From positions 1,733,868 to 1,797,867 of the forward strand of contig NZ_CP066744.1 of the NCBI RefSeq assembly GCF_016458825.1: a DNA stretch of 64,000 bases, given 5' to 3'. Origin of the DNA: Miniphocaeibacter halophilus. Lineage in GTDB: Bacteria; Bacillota; Clostridia; Tissierellales; Peptoniphilaceae. This document shows positions 17,757 to 26,214 of the stretch, one piece after another (within the stretch, counting starts at the first letter, position 1; each line of letters starts with the position of its first letter). Below the pieces are notes generated by a model. It did not search any database, was not told where the DNA came from, and saw nothing but the letters and a program-made list of their open reading frames with translations. The position numbers and the translations under genes were made by a program.

Positions 17757-18752
17757 CTAAAGATTAGAGATTATAGCATCGGTAAATTCTTCTGTTGATT
17801 TATTTCCACCTAAATCTCTTGTAAAGTTATTTTTATCACTTAAAGTTTTATCTACTGCATTTTTTATTCTTGTAGCTGCTTCAATTTCACCTAAATATTC
17901 CAACATTAAACATCCACTTAAAATTAATGCTGTTGGATTGGCAATGTTTTTTCCAGCTATATCAGGAGCAGAACCATGAACAGGTTCAAAAATTGCAATA
18001 TCTTTTCCAATATTAGCTCCCGGTATTAATCCGAGACCGCCAACAAGACCGGCACAAAGGTCTGACAGAATATCTCCATAGAGATTTTCAGTTAAAATCA
18101 GCTTATATCTTTCAGGGTACATTACAAGTTGCATAGCCATATTGTCAACTAGGACTTCTTCTAACTTAATTCCAGGGTAATTTTTAGCAACTTCCCTTGC
18201 AACTTCTAAAAACAGTCCATCTGTAAATTTCATAATATTTGCCTTAGTAACTACGGTTACTTTTTCTATATTGTTTTTCTTTGCAAATTCAAAAGCTTCT
18301 TTTGCAATTCTTTCAGAGCCTTTTCGAGTGATTATCTTAATACTTTTAGCAGTATTTTCGTCTTCCATCTCTTCAATTCCCTGATAAAGATCTTCAGTAT
18401 TTTCCCTAAAAATCGTAATGTCGATATTTTCAAATTTACTATCTATTTTACCTAAAGATTTTACAGGTCTAACATTTGCAAATAGATCATATTTTTTTCT
18501 TAAAAATACATTTGCCGATCTAAAGCCTGTTCCAATAGGAGTTGTCATAGGTCCTTTTATTCCAACTTTATTTTTTTCTAAACTATTAAAACAATCATCA
18601 GATATTAATTCTCCATGTTTTTCAAAATGTTTTTCTCCGGTTTGGTAAATATCCCATTGTATATTTACTTCAGCTGCTCTAAATACTTTTCTTAGAGAAG
18701 CACAGATTTCTACACCTATGCCATCTCCTTCTAACATTGTAACTCTATGCAT
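17757..18752 (-). CDS. icd: Isocitrate dehydrogenase (NAD-type family)
   Basis: 331 residues of the isocitrate/isopropylmalate dehydrogenase family. It oxidatively decarboxylates isocitrate to 2-oxoglutarate. Seen: N-terminal LEGDGIG, the IFRENTEDLYQGIE segment with catalytic-region Arg and Tyr, VDNMAMQLV with a metal-binding Asp, and EPVHGSAPDIAGKNIANP. The neighbours, aconitase and citrate synthase, favour isocitrate over isopropylmalate as substrate. The short length resembles NAD-dependent enzymes. It starts one base after the acn stop. Confidence 0.9.
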   Translation of the reverse strand: MHRVTMLEGDGIGVEICASLRKVFRAAEVNIQWDIYQTGEKHFEKHGELISDDCFNSLEKNKVGIKGPMTTPIGTGFRSANVFLRKKYDLFANVRPVKSLGKIDSKFENIDITIFRENTEDLYQGIEEMEDENTAKSIKIITRKGSERIAKEAFEFAKKNNIEKVTVVTKANIMKFTDGLFLEVAREVAKNYPGIKLEEVLVDNMAMQLVMYPERYKLILTENLYGDILSDLCAGLVGGLGLIPGANIGKDIAIFEPVHGSAPDIAGKNIANPTALILSGCLMLEYLGEIEAATRIKNAVDKTLSDKNNFTRDLGGNKSTEEFTDAIISNL

Positions 18753-18753
18753 T

Positions 18754-20694
18754 TTACACCTCTAATTTATTATTCTTTGCGTAATTTAAAAATCCACCAT
18801 TTAATACTACTTCAATTTCTCTTGGTGATCCTTCAAATATAACAGGTATTTCTATATTTTTAGTCTTGTTGATTAAATTAATAACCTTACCATTTGTTAC
18901 AGCTTCTATAGTATTATTTAATTCAAGTTCATCATACTCATCTATTTTTTCATAATCATCCTTATTTACAAAAACTAAAGGTAAGATACCGCTATTAATT
19001 AAATTGGAGCGATGAATTCTTGCAAATGATTTGGCAATAACTGCTTTTACTCCTAAGAATAGGGGAACAAGTGCAGCGTGTTCTCTTGAAGAACCTTGGC
19101 CGTAATTGTCACCACCAACTATTATTCCACCATCATTATTAACTGCCCTATCATAAAAATCATCTACTATGGTTTTAAAAGAAAATTGTGATAAATAAGG
19201 GATATTTGATCTAAATGGCAATAATTTAGCATTAGATGGACAAATATCATCTGTAGTAATATTATCTCCTGTTTTAAGGATTACTTTCTTATTAATAGTA
19301 TCAGATAAGGGAACAGCTTTAGGGAATGGTTTAATATTTGGTCCCATTACAACATCTTTTCCTAAATCCTCTTCATTAGGGAATATAAAATAGTTGTCAC
19401 TTTTTCCATAATTACCTGGCTCTTCAATAGTCAAATCTAAATCTAAAGTATTTGGATTAGTTAAATATCCTGTAATAGCAGAAGCAGCAGCAGTCTCCGG
19501 ACTTACAAGATAAACTTCAGCATCCATAGTTCCGCTTCTTCCTTTAAAGTTTCTATTAAATGTTCTTAAACTTACTCCCTTAGATTTTGGTGCTTGTCCC
19601 ATTCCAATACAAGGACCACAAGCTGATTCAAGTATTCTTGCACCTGCTTCAATAAATATTTTTAAAGCACCATTTTCACTAAGAAGTCTTAGTATATTAC
19701 TTGATCCTGGAGCTATAACTAAACTTACAGATGGATCAACCTTGTTACCATCTAGGATTTTAGCAACCTTCATCATATCTGCGTAGGATGAATTTGTACA
19801 GGAACCAATTGCAACTTGGTCGACTTTTATTTTTTCATCATCAACCTTAATAACATTGTCCGGGCTATGTGGCTTAGCTGCCATTGGTACAATATCATCT
19901 AAATTAATCTCTAAAGTATTTTCATATTCTGCTTCTTCATCAGGAGATAGTTCAATATAATCCTCAGGTCTATTTTGTTTTGTTAAAAAATCCAAAGTGT
20001 TTTCATCACTTGGGAAAATAGATGTTGTTGCTCCTAATTCTGCTCCCATATTACAAATAGTTGCTCTGTCGGTAACCGATAAAGACTTTACACCAGGTCC
20101 GGTGTACTCCATAATATATCCAACTCCGCCTTTAACGGATAGTTTTTGTAATACAGTTAAAATAACATCTTTACCATTACATTTATCGCTTAACTTTCCT
20201 GTTAATTTAACATTATATACCTTAGGTACAGTTATATAATAATAGCCATTTGCCATACCAACAGCTACATCAAGTCCGCCGGCGCCTATGGCTAATGCAC
20301 CTAAACCTCCAGCAGTAGGAGTATGGGAATCAGAACCGATTAAAGTAATTCCAGGTTTAGCAAATCTTTCTAATTGTACTTGGTGGCAGATACCTCCACC
20401 TGGTTTAGAATATACAAGGCCATACTTTCTAGCAGCTGTTCTTATAAATTCATGGTCATCTGCATTTTCAAAACCAGCTTGTATAGTATTGTGATCTATA
20501 TATGCTACAGATAAATCCGTTTTAATTTTATCTATTCCCATAGCCTCTAATTGTAAATAAACCATAGTTCCTGTAGAGTCTTGGGTTAATGTTTGATTTA
20601 GCTTAATAGCTATTTCTTTTCCAATTTCTAAATCACCTTCAATTAGATGATCTTTAAGAATTTTGTAAACTAATGTTCCTTTCAAATTTTTCAC
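18754..20694 (-). CDS. acn: Aconitate hydratase
   Basis: 646 residues, the shorter mitochondrial-like aconitase common in Clostridia. It isomerises citrate to isocitrate using a [4Fe-4S] cluster. Cluster cysteines lie in GSCTNSSYADM (about residue 298) and ESACGPCIGMG (about 360-366). The swivel domain carries GDNYGQGSSREHAAL. It is first in the acn-icd-gltA operon, with GAGGTG before the ATG. Without visible later TCA genes, the trio most likely feeds 2-oxoglutarate to glutamate synthesis. Confidence 0.95.
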   Translation of the reverse strand: MKNLKGTLVYKILKDHLIEGDLEIGKEIAIKLNQTLTQDSTGTMVYLQLEAMGIDKIKTDLSVAYIDHNTIQAGFENADDHEFIRTAARKYGLVYSKPGGGICHQVQLERFAKPGITLIGSDSHTPTAGGLGALAIGAGGLDVAVGMANGYYYITVPKVYNVKLTGKLSDKCNGKDVILTVLQKLSVKGGVGYIMEYTGPGVKSLSVTDRATICNMGAELGATTSIFPSDENTLDFLTKQNRPEDYIELSPDEEAEYENTLEINLDDIVPMAAKPHSPDNVIKVDDEKIKVDQVAIGSCTNSSYADMMKVAKILDGNKVDPSVSLVIAPGSSNILRLLSENGALKIFIEAGARILESACGPCIGMGQAPKSKGVSLRTFNRNFKGRSGTMDAEVYLVSPETAAASAITGYLTNPNTLDLDLTIEEPGNYGKSDNYFIFPNEEDLGKDVVMGPNIKPFPKAVPLSDTINKKVILKTGDNITTDDICPSNAKLLPFRSNIPYLSQFSFKTIVDDFYDRAVNNDGGIIVGGDNYGQGSSREHAALVPLFLGVKAVIAKSFARIHRSNLINSGILPLVFVNKDDYEKIDEYDELELNNTIEAVTNGKVINLINKTKNIEIPVIFEGSPREIEVVLNGGFLNYAKNNKLEV

Positions 20695-20817
20695 CTCAAA
20701 TATCGTTATTAAAATATAGAAATAAAGCGTTATAATAATAGGCTTTACTACAATAATGCAAAATGCACGTTTGTAAGTTTATTCTTTATATAAAATTATA
20801 AACGGCAGAAATCTTAA
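20695..20817 (-). promoter_or_regulatory. Region upstream of acn
   Basis: An AT-rich leader of about 120 bases that should hold the acn promoter. On the minus strand a TTGCAT is followed by several TATTAT/TTATAA candidates, but none has clearly good spacing. The local TGCAAAATGCA is a short near-palindrome. Confidence 0.35.
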
Positions 20818-21248
20818 AAGTAACTATTTATTACTTTTTTAGCCTTGTCAAAAGAATCTTTATCCATATGTGCATAAGTTTTAGAAATCATCTCCATAGA
20901 GTTTCTGGTTAGTGTTGCTACTGTTTTTAAATCCAAACCTTGCTCTAAAAGAGCTGAAACATAGCTGTGTTTAAAGTTATGGGGAGTAAATCCTTCGTGT
21001 CTTGTATACCATAATGATTTTTTTAGAAAATTAGGGAAGTTTGAAACTCCCCAAAACTCTATTTGTTAAATCAGTATGATATTTCTTCCTAAAAACTAAT
21101 ATTTCCTTCACAAGTTTTCAGGAACCGGAATAACCCTATTGCCGTTTAAAGCCTTGTTTGTTTTTTGTTTCCACTTACCGTTTACTTTATAGTTAATAAT
21201 CGCTTGTATACCACCGTCTTTTTCTTTGTACGTAACTTTAAAATTCAT
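20818..21248 (-). pseudogene. Tyrosine recombinase (integrase) remnant
   Basis: Both ends of a phage/ICE integrase are visible with the middle missing. The N-terminus (MNFKVTYKEKDGG..., ATG at 21248 with AAAGGA upstream) is an arm-binding-type domain and stops at 21108. The C-terminus reads through FTPHNFKHSYVSALLEQG and ISKTYAHMD, including the tyrosine nucleophile region, and ends near 20818. The HxxR arginine appears as Lys. About 200 internal codons are gone and a stop lies between the parts, so it is inactive. Confidence 0.85.
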
Positions 21249-21281
21249 TACGTTTTCCTTTCTGATATATAAAAAATGTGG

Positions 21282-21357
21282 TATAATCAAGTTGCGTAAC
21301 TTGGATGTATACCATACGTCTCAAAGTCCTTTGCATTGCAGTGCAGGGGGCTTTTTT
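21282..21357 (+). ncRNA. Predicted short transcript with operator-like repeat and terminator
   Basis: An extended -10 (TGGTATAAT, TATAAT at 21282-21287) is followed at once by the inverted repeat CAAGTT..AACTTG (21288-21303), then by a hairpin (about 21324-21353, with G-U pairs) ending in T6. The predicted product is about 60 nt and runs divergently from the integrase remnant. A 72-codon hydrophobic reading frame begins at 21305, but the terminator lies inside it, so I favour a small RNA or attenuated leader. Confidence 0.4.
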
Positions 21358-21405
21358 AGTTTTATTTACTATAGTATTTGTTGAATTCTTTTTCGTAATT
21401 TGGTT

Positions 21406-21953
21406 TTATATTATACTCATCTGCTGTATCATTGAATTTTGTAACATAAAATCAATTTTATCTATAGTTGCTTTGGTGAATTTTGTTTTTACTAGCCAAT
21501 TTCTACTTCCATCTGTGGTGTAACCAAAAAACACAAGAGTAATATCGCCAAGTTTAAGATTATCTTCTATAAGTAGTAAAATCATATCTATTATATCTTG
21601 ATCTAATTGAATTGGTTCTAATATGTCTTTTTAGCCACAACACTTACAGATAGGAATGCATCACCGATGCTATCTTTAGCGTTGTAGATAAGAACTTCTA
21701 CTTTCGCTCCTGTCCCTAGCTTTTCTTGTATTTTTATTTGTAAATCTTTCTGCATATCCACAGTTAATTCTATAACTTCAGCCTTAGTTTCTTACTCTGA
21801 CTCATCCATTTCTTCTTCAATTTCATTATCCATTTCTTCAATTTGTTTTTCAGCTTCAGAAATGTCTTCTGGCTTCCCTTTTTCTACTTTACATCCTGTA
21901 AAAGTTAAAGTCAGCATTCCAATCATTACCATGACAAGTAATTTTTTCTTCAT
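21406..21953 (-). pseudogene. Decayed lipoprotein gene
   Basis: The ATG at 21953 has AGGAGG upstream and encodes a lipoprotein signal (MKKKLLVMVMIGMLTLTFTGC), then an acidic stretch ending DESE. There the frame hits a TAA (near 21792) but continues in phase with plausible protein (ETKAEVIELTV...VSVVAKK). A frameshift near 21635 leads into a further segment (EPIQLDQDIID...FGYTTDGSRNWLV) that ends at 21406. It was probably a secreted lipoprotein of about 180 residues, of unknown function, carried by the mobile element. Confidence 0.7.
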
Positions 21954-22100
21954 AATCAATCCTCCTAAAATTAAAATATTAAGCATATCGCTTATATACA
22001 ATATTAAACTAAATATATGGTCGTTTTCAAGTATATAAACTAGAGGGTCTAGCTAACACCCTCTAATCTAATACTGCGTTATAGACTACTACTTTTCTAA

Positions 22101-22326
22101 TTATATTAACATTATATTTTTTGGAAAAACAATATCTCTCAACCTTTCATCAGTTGAATCCGGTTTAAAAATAATATAATTTCCTGAATTAAAATATTTT
22201 TTAACAGAATATTCATATTCGTCATTGAATACTACTAGATTACCATCTTTTAAGTTATTAGGTTTTATATTTCTCAACACTCCCATATGTGATTGCTCTG
22301 TTCATAGATTCGCCATTAGCTCTCAT
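22101..22326 (-). pseudogene. S24/LexA-type repressor C-terminal remnant
   Basis: The minus strand encodes MRANGESMNRAI from 22326, including the S24 serine motif G-E-S-M. It is frameshifted around 22285 into IKPNNLKDGNLVVFNDEYEYSVKKYF..., including the conserved NLKDGNLVVF block and the Lys-region of the Ser/Lys dyad. This is the C-terminal autoprotease domain of a phage or ICE repressor; the DNA-binding half is missing. With the integrase remnant it marks a decayed element. Confidence 0.75.
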
Positions 22327-22385
22327 TATATAGGATTTTACACTTTATCACAATAGTGCTTATTGTCTATTAGTATTAGATATAA

Positions 22386-22408
22386 AAAAAGACACCAATT
22401 GGTGTCTA
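22386..22408 (-). terminator. Terminator of tRNA-Thr
   Basis: Perfect palindrome AGACACCAATTGGTGTCT, followed on the minus strand by T7. Confidence 0.85.
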
Positions 22409-22484
22409 TGGAGCTCACTGCCGGAATTGAACCGGCGACCTCTTCCTTACCATGGAAGCGCTCTACCTACTGAGCTAAGAGAGC
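22409..22484 (-). tRNA. tRNA-Thr (GGT anticodon)
   Basis: A 76-nt cloverleaf on the minus strand with encoded CCA. D-stem GCTC/GAGC, anticodon stem CTTCC/GGAAG with loop ATGGTAA (anticodon GGT, reading ACC/ACU), and T-stem CCGG with TTCAATT loop. The acceptor stem has one T-T mismatch (5:68). The discriminator base is T. It has its own terminator and stands at the edge of the decayed mobile region. Confidence 0.93.
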
Positions 22485-22557
22485 GAGTAAGATAATTATA
22501 ACTTTTGTTGAGAAATCTGTCAATTTGAAAAAAGATATATACTATAAATTATTTTTA

Positions 22558-22586
22558 TTGACAAAAAGAAAAATTAGACTTATAAT
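22558..22586 (+). promoter_or_regulatory. Promoter of trpP leader
   Basis: Consensus TTGACA (22558-22563) and TATAAT (22581-22586) with a 17-base spacer, directly upstream of the T-box leader. Confidence 0.9.
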
Positions 22587-22599
22587 AAAGGTTAATAAT

Positions 22600-22853
22600 T
22601 AATCGTTGAATAGAGAGAGTAGTAAAGCTTGAATTCGTAGAGAGAAAATGGTTGGTGAAAATTTTCATGAAGAGTTTTATGAATGGGTCTATGAGATCGA
22701 AGGCGAATCATAGTAGCTGGAGGGTGTTTCTCACCTTATAGGGATAGGATATGTTAGTATCTGAAAAGAGATATGCATTTTTATATGTATAATTAGGATG
22801 GCACCGCGAGTTTACACTTGCTCCTTTATTGGAGTAAGTGTTTTTTTATTTTA
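22600..22853 (+). promoter_or_regulatory. T-box riboswitch, probably tRNA-Trp-sensing
   Basis: Classic T-box leader: AGAGAG start of stem I, GGTTGGTGAAAA, and the T-box proper AATTAGGATGGCACCGCGAG (22791-22810). An intrinsic terminator follows (ACACTTGCTCC / GGAGTAAGTGT then T7, 22815-22852). The 3' part of stem I has GAATGGGTC with TGG (Trp codon) at 22684-22686 as the probable specifier. This fits the downstream tryptophan transporter: uncharged tRNA-Trp should favour antitermination. Confidence 0.92.
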
Positions 22854-22962
22854 TATAAGAATTTTATATAATAATATATTTTAGGGGATGATTTAATGAC
22901 TTGAAGAGAAAAGGTAGTAAAAACTTAAGAAAAATTCAATTAAAATTAAAAGGAGATAGATT

Positions 22963-23472
22963 ATGAAAACAAAAGATATGATATTAGCAGCGGTTTTACT
23001 AGCTTTAGGAACAATTTTACATGCAATTACACCACCGATTTATGGAGTTACACCGGATATGTTATTGGCTACTATGTTTTTAGCTATTTTTATTGTTAAA
23101 AACTTTTCTTCAACAGTTGTAATTTCTCTAGTAGCAGGAGTATTGGCAATGTTAACTACGAAATTTCCAGGTGGTCAAATCCCTTCAATAATAGATAAGT
23201 TAGTTTCAGGAATAGTAGTATACTTTATATATAAATATATATTTAAATTTAATTTAAATACAATTAAGTCAGGAATAATTAATTTTGTAGGTACTTTCTC
23301 AAGTGGATTAGTTTTTTTAACTTTCGCAGTTTTTGTATTTACACCTTCAATGAAAGATAGTTTTTTAGTATTAGTTGGGACTGTTGTATTACCAGCTTCT
23401 ATTATGAATACAGTTTTAGGAATAATATTGTCAAAATCTTTAAAATTATCTAAAAAACTAAGGAAGGCATAA
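22963..23472 (+). CDS. trpP: Tryptophan transporter TrpP
   Basis: 169 residues with four to five membrane segments. It matches Bacillus TrpP in the N-terminal LHAITPPIYGVTPDM block and the central TKFPGGQIPSIIDK block. It imports tryptophan, probably by proton coupling or as an S-component-like membrane protein. AAAGGAGAT precedes the ATG. Expression is under the T-box upstream, agreeing with the TGG specifier. Confidence 0.92.
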   Translation: MKTKDMILAAVLLALGTILHAITPPIYGVTPDMLLATMFLAIFIVKNFSSTVVISLVAGVLAMLTTKFPGGQIPSIIDKLVSGIVVYFIYKYIFKFNLNTIKSGIINFVGTFSSGLVFLTFAVFVFTPSMKDSFLVLVGTVVLPASIMNTVLGIILSKSLKLSKKLRKA

Positions 23473-23487
23473 TATCTTATAAAGGAC

Positions 23488-23519
23488 AAAAAAGGATTTA
23501 TTAATTTAAATCCTTTTTT
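23488..23519. terminator. Bidirectional terminator trpP / yacP
   Basis: AAAAAAGGATTTA (23488-23500) pairs with TAAATCCTTTTTT (23507-23519). It serves trpP on the plus strand and yacP, whose stop lies in the loop, on the minus strand. Confidence 0.85.
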
Positions 23520-24025
23520 AATTCTTCAAGTTTACATAGATTTTCCTTGTCCATAGTTACTAGATTTTTGGAATTATAGGTTCTGGATTTAGATTCAAGA
23601 CGTTTTATTTGAGTTTTTAAACCTTTGTATTCAATTAATAGTTCATTTGACGATAGTCTAGTACCACCACGGTTTAAAATTGTTTGTTGAATTAGACTGT
23701 CAGAGGTTGCTACTCTAACCCTGTCCTTTTTTCCTATTTTATCTAGTGAACGCTCTATATATTGGTCGGCTGTTTCTTTTTCTTTTGTAAAATAAACTAT
23801 TATATTTTTAACTTTTTTCTCTCCAGTAGTTCTTTCACCTTTAGCAAGATAAGCATCAAATACTAAGATTATTTTTTCTTCTGATAGTGACTGATATTCT
23901 GAAAGTATATTAACTAATTCTTCTCTTGAAGCATCTAGTCCAATTTCATTTTTTATAGTATTTAAATTAGGCCAAGCATTTATTACATTATATCCATCGA
24001 CAAAAAGATATTTATTTCTCTTCAT
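23501..24025 (-). CDS. yacP: YacP-like NYN-domain endoribonuclease
   Basis: 174 residues of the PIN-like NYN fold. Catalytic-type acidic residues are visible in LFVDGYNVI, LVFDAYL, ETADQYIE and VATSD. The Bacillus homologue (Rae1/YacP) cuts mRNA on ribosomes. It overlaps rlmB by 14 bases and is last in the minus-strand gene set. rlmB-yacP adjacency is common in Firmicutes and supports the call. Confidence 0.92.
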   Translation of the reverse strand: MKRNKYLFVDGYNVINAWPNLNTIKNEIGLDASREELVNILSEYQSLSEEKIILVFDAYLAKGERTTGEKKVKNIIVYFTKEKETADQYIERSLDKIGKKDRVRVATSDSLIQQTILNRGGTRLSSNELLIEYKGLKTQIKRLESKSRTYNSKNLVTMDKENLCKLEELKKDLN

Positions 24026-24749
24026 TTCTCTGTCTCACTACTTCATAAAGTATGATAGCAGCAGCGTTTGAAGCGTTTAAAGAGTTAATATTTCCAAACA
24101 TTGGTATTTTTATTAACTCATCACAATTTTGTTTAACGAGTTTAGTAATGCCCTTTCCTTCGTTTCCAACTACAATACCAATTGGACCTGTTAAATTAGT
24201 TTCATTATAAAAACTTTTAGCTTCTCCATCTGCACCATAAATAAAAATATTTTTAGCTTTTAAATATTTAATAGTTTCGGTTATATTTGTTACCTTAGCA
24301 ATTTTTAAATAACTTGTAGCACCAGCTGAAGCTTTATGAACTACGGAATTTACTGTGGCAGATCTTCTTTTAGGGATAATAACCCCATGAGCTCCTGCAA
24401 CTTCTGCTGTTCGAATAATGGCTCCTAGGTTGTGAGGATCTTCAATTTCATCTAAAATTATTATAAAAGGGTCTTCTTTTTTTTCATATGCCTCATTTAA
24501 AATATCATCAACTTGAAAATATTTGTATTCAAGAACAGCGGCTGCGACTCCTTGATGAGTTCCACCTTGGGAAATATTATCTAATTTATTCTTATCGACA
24601 TATTTTATTACAATTTTATCATCTTTAGCTTTGCCTATTATTTTTTCAATAGATCCTTTTAAATTTCCCTTTTGTACATATAAAACTTCAACTTTATTGG
24701 AATTTAATAATTCTAATACAGCATTTCTACCAAAAATATATTCTGCCAT
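24012..24749 (-). CDS. rlmB: 23S rRNA (guanosine-2'-O-)-methyltransferase RlmB-type
   Basis: 245 residues of the SpoU/TrmH class. An N-terminal substrate-binding domain is followed by the trefoil-knot SPOUT domain with its three motifs: NLGAIIRTAEVAGA, GIVVGNEGKGI and NSLNASNAAAIILYE. It should methylate G2251 of 23S rRNA using SAM. It starts at the stop of the aldo/keto reductase gene. Confidence 0.93.
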   Translation of the reverse strand: MAEYIFGRNAVLELLNSNKVEVLYVQKGNLKGSIEKIIGKAKDDKIVIKYVDKNKLDNISQGGTHQGVAAAVLEYKYFQVDDILNEAYEKKEDPFIIILDEIEDPHNLGAIIRTAEVAGAHGVIIPKRRSATVNSVVHKASAGATSYLKIAKVTNITETIKYLKAKNIFIYGADGEAKSFYNETNLTGPIGIVVGNEGKGITKLVKQNCDELIKIPMFGNINSLNASNAAAIILYEVVRQRNEEK

Positions 24750-25594
24750 TACTTCAAACCCTTTCTAATTTTAGTAAGCCACTCTTCATCATCAGGATTT
24801 TGCGAGAATCTATGATTTCTATTTAACTTATCTATTAATTTTATTTCTTCTAATTCTAAAGAAAAATCAAAAATATTTATATTTTCATTTATTCTAGATT
24901 CCTTTGTAGACTTAGGAATAATAATATGACCTTTGTCTATATGCCACCTTAATATTATTTGTGCTACTGATTTATTATATTTCTTAGCTAGCTCAACTAA
25001 TATTTTTTCGTTGAACATTTCCTTACTTGCCCTGCCAAGAGGCGCCCATGCTTGAATTTTAATATTTGATTTTTTTAGATAATCCGATAGTTCTTCTTGA
25101 ACTAAATAAGGATGTAGTTCTACTTGGTTAATAGAAGGTGGTATGTTTGCATGGACAAGTAATTTTTCCATATACTTTATTTGGAAATTACATACAGCAA
25201 TAGATTTTAAAACTCCTTGTTCATAATAGTCCTCAAATACCTTCCATGCTTCTAAAAATCCTTCACTTGGCCAATGGATAAACATAATGTCTATTTTGTC
25301 TAAATTTAAATTATTTAAAGAATTTTCAATGGACCTTTTAGTATTATCTTTATCAAAATCGCTAGGCCATACTTTTGAGGAGACTAAAAAATGTTTTTTT
25401 AATTCAGGATTATTTTTAAAAACTTCTCCTATTAAATTTTCGTTATTATAATAGGAAGCTGTGTCTAGCATTTCATAATTTGCTTTTACTGCATATTCTA
25501 TAAGATTTGTTATTTCTTGAATATTTTCAACTTTATAGGTGCCTATGCCTATTTGTGGAACCTTTAAGTTGTTATTTAAATTTACATAATTCAT
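24749..25594 (-). CDS. Aldo/keto reductase
   Basis: 281 residues, a TIM-barrel NADPH-dependent reductase. The catalytic tetrad is present: Asp in MLDTASYY, Tyr in the same block, Lys in VSSKVWPSD and His in MFIHWPSEG. IIPKSTKESRINEN binds the cofactor phosphate. Its closest kind is the 2,5-diketo-D-gluconate/methylglyoxal reductase group, but the substrate is not predictable. Start and stop touch the neighbouring genes, implying one transcript. Confidence 0.92.
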   Translation of the reverse strand: MNYVNLNNNLKVPQIGIGTYKVENIQEITNLIEYAVKANYEMLDTASYYNNENLIGEVFKNNPELKKHFLVSSKVWPSDFDKDNTKRSIENSLNNLNLDKIDIMFIHWPSEGFLEAWKVFEDYYEQGVLKSIAVCNFQIKYMEKLLVHANIPPSINQVELHPYLVQEELSDYLKKSNIKIQAWAPLGRASKEMFNEKILVELAKKYNKSVAQIILRWHIDKGHIIIPKSTKESRINENINIFDFSLELEEIKLIDKLNRNHRFSQNPDDEEWLTKIRKGLK

Positions 25595-26214
25595 TATGAA
25601 TTCATCTCCAATGATTGTTTTATTATATCTATATACTGCTCCTTTGTTCTAGAGCCAATAAATTTTTTACCATTTCGCAAAAGAATAGTAGGGGTACTAT
25701 TAATTTTGAAGGTTGAAGCTTGGTACATATCCTTATTAATTTCTTCTAAATATTTGTTATTTTCAGTAATTTCTTTTACAGAGGAATTGTCAATATTTAA
25801 CTCAGCTAAAATATCCTCTAAAACATTTATATTGCTGATGTTTTTTTGCTCTAAAAAGTATTTTTCAAATATTTTTATAATTAAACTATGATATTTTTCA
25901 TTATTTTCAAAATGTTTAATTAATTTATGGGCATTAGTTGAGCTTACCATTCTTAGATTTTTGAAATCCAGTTTTATATTATCCTCTGATGCCATTTTTG
26001 TTGCTCCATAAGCCATGTTTTCAGCTTTGCTATATGGAATATTATATTTTTCACTAAGACTTTTTATATAATCCTGTTTTCCTTTTAAGTCCGGATTAAG
26101 CAGAAATGATTTAATTTCTAAATTTAAATTGTAGTTATTTTCTTCAATTATAGAAAACAATTTTTTTATTCCTAAATATGAAAAGGGACAAGTAAAATCT
26201 ATCCAAATTAACAT
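25594..26214 (-). CDS. DsbA-family (FrnE-like) thioredoxin-fold protein
   Basis: 206 residues. The N-terminal DFTCPFSYLG carries a CPFS active site where dithiol enzymes have CxxC. A helical insertion (about 60-145) and a cis-Pro loop (STPTILLRNGKKFIG) follow. FrnE-type DsbA proteins are cytoplasmic; no signal peptide is present. The single-cysteine motif suggests a monothiol or glutathione-S-transferase-kappa-like activity. First gene of its minus-strand transcript. Confidence 0.85.
   Translation of the reverse strand: MLIWIDFTCPFSYLGIKKLFSIIEENNYNLNLEIKSFLLNPDLKGKQDYIKSLSEKYNIPYSKAENMAYGATKMASEDNIKLDFKNLRMVSSTNAHKLIKHFENNEKYHSLIIKIFEKYFLEQKNISNINVLEDILAELNIDNSSVKEITENNKYLEEINKDMYQASTFKINSTPTILLRNGKKFIGSRTKEQYIDIIKQSLEMNS

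Noticed and set aside
21305-21523. 72-residue hydrophobic plus-strand ORF as a type I toxin
   Set aside because: An intrinsic terminator lies inside it, it has no ribosome site, and its 3' half is antisense to the decayed lipoprotein gene.
20695-22408. attL/attR direct repeat of the tRNA-Thr 3' end
   Set aside because: I found no second copy of the tRNA 3' sequence near acn, so attachment sites cannot be assigned.
22895-22914. Leader peptide before trpP (short ATG frames)
   Set aside because: The frames are only two to three codons long and have no Trp codons; the T-box explains regulation.
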